Part shown: in pieces, positions 5,109-5,157 of the stretch
How the letters are laid out: each line of letters begins with the position of its first letter
Numbering within the stretch: position 1 is the first letter of the stretch
NCBI GenBank assembly: GCA_905199755.1
Contig: CAJKHT010000122.1
Location: forward strand, 1-5,157
DNA: 5,157 nucleotides
Source of the DNA: an uncultured Eubacteriales bacterium
GTDB taxonomy: Bacteria; Bacillota; Clostridia; UBA1381
Direction of reading: 5' to 3'
Translations under genes and position numbers: made by a program
The notes under the pieces: model-generated
Seen by the model: only the letters and a program-made list of their open reading frames with translations
Databases searched by the model: none
What the model was told of the DNA's origin: nothing

Positions 5109-5157
5109 CAAGGGGATAGGAAAAAAGCTTTGGAATTAACAAACTGAGCCAAAACTT

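Noticed and set aside
5089..5157. C-terminal end of a minus-strand gene entering from the right edge (22 codons to a TAA inside the palindrome, or 15 codons to a TGA at 5108)
   Set aside because: Both frames are too short to judge, neither peptide resembles a family I know, and one would run into the terminator stem. A convergent gene is possible but not supported as a feature.

Overview
This window comes from a low-GC, endospore-forming Firmicute, most likely a member of the Clostridia. The main evidence is an intact spoIIAA-spoIIAB-sigF operon, AGGAG-type ribosome binding sites, frequent GTG starts, and a MetA of the type common in clostridia and bacilli. No species can be named from the sequence alone. 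The genes are core housekeeping and sporulation genes. I found no CRISPR array, transposase, phage gene, tRNA, rRNA or toxin-antitoxin pair inside the window.

Layout from left to right. Bases 1-131 hold no gene but carry a strong leftward sigma-A-type promoter whose gene lies beyond the left edge. Bases 132-1608 are the spoIIA operon on the minus strand, transcribed in the order spoIIAA, spoIIAB, sigF, with 4-bp stop/start overlaps and a sigma-H-like promoter in front. Bases 1712-2587 (RluA-family pseudouridine synthase) and 2589-3110 (GNAT acetyltransferase) form a tightly coupled minus-strand pair behind an extended -10 sigma-A promoter. That promoter abuts the terminator of the preceding gene, hpf (3215-3754, minus), which encodes the long ribosome hibernation factor. 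A divergent intergenic region follows. It has a possible general-stress or forespore-type promoter for hpf on one strand and a clear sigma-A promoter for metA on the other. On the plus strand, metA (3914-4831) encodes homoserine O-acyltransferase with the glutamate that predicts acetyl-CoA use. A 56-residue uncharacterised protein (4887-5057) comes next, then a perfect 36-bp palindrome acting as a probable terminator, then about 60 bases with no recognisable gene.

How the genes relate. SpoIIAA, SpoIIAB and sigma-F are the partner-switching module that activates transcription in the forespore. Hpf also acts at growth arrest, by dimerising and silencing ribosomes. The pseudouridine synthase probably modifies rRNA. 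MetA commits homoserine to methionine. The shared theme of ribosome and stationary-phase genes next to the sporulation switch is suggestive only; each block has its own promoter. Several longest-ORF starts are wrong (metA, hpf, probably the acetyltransferase), and the Shine-Dalgarno positions correct them.
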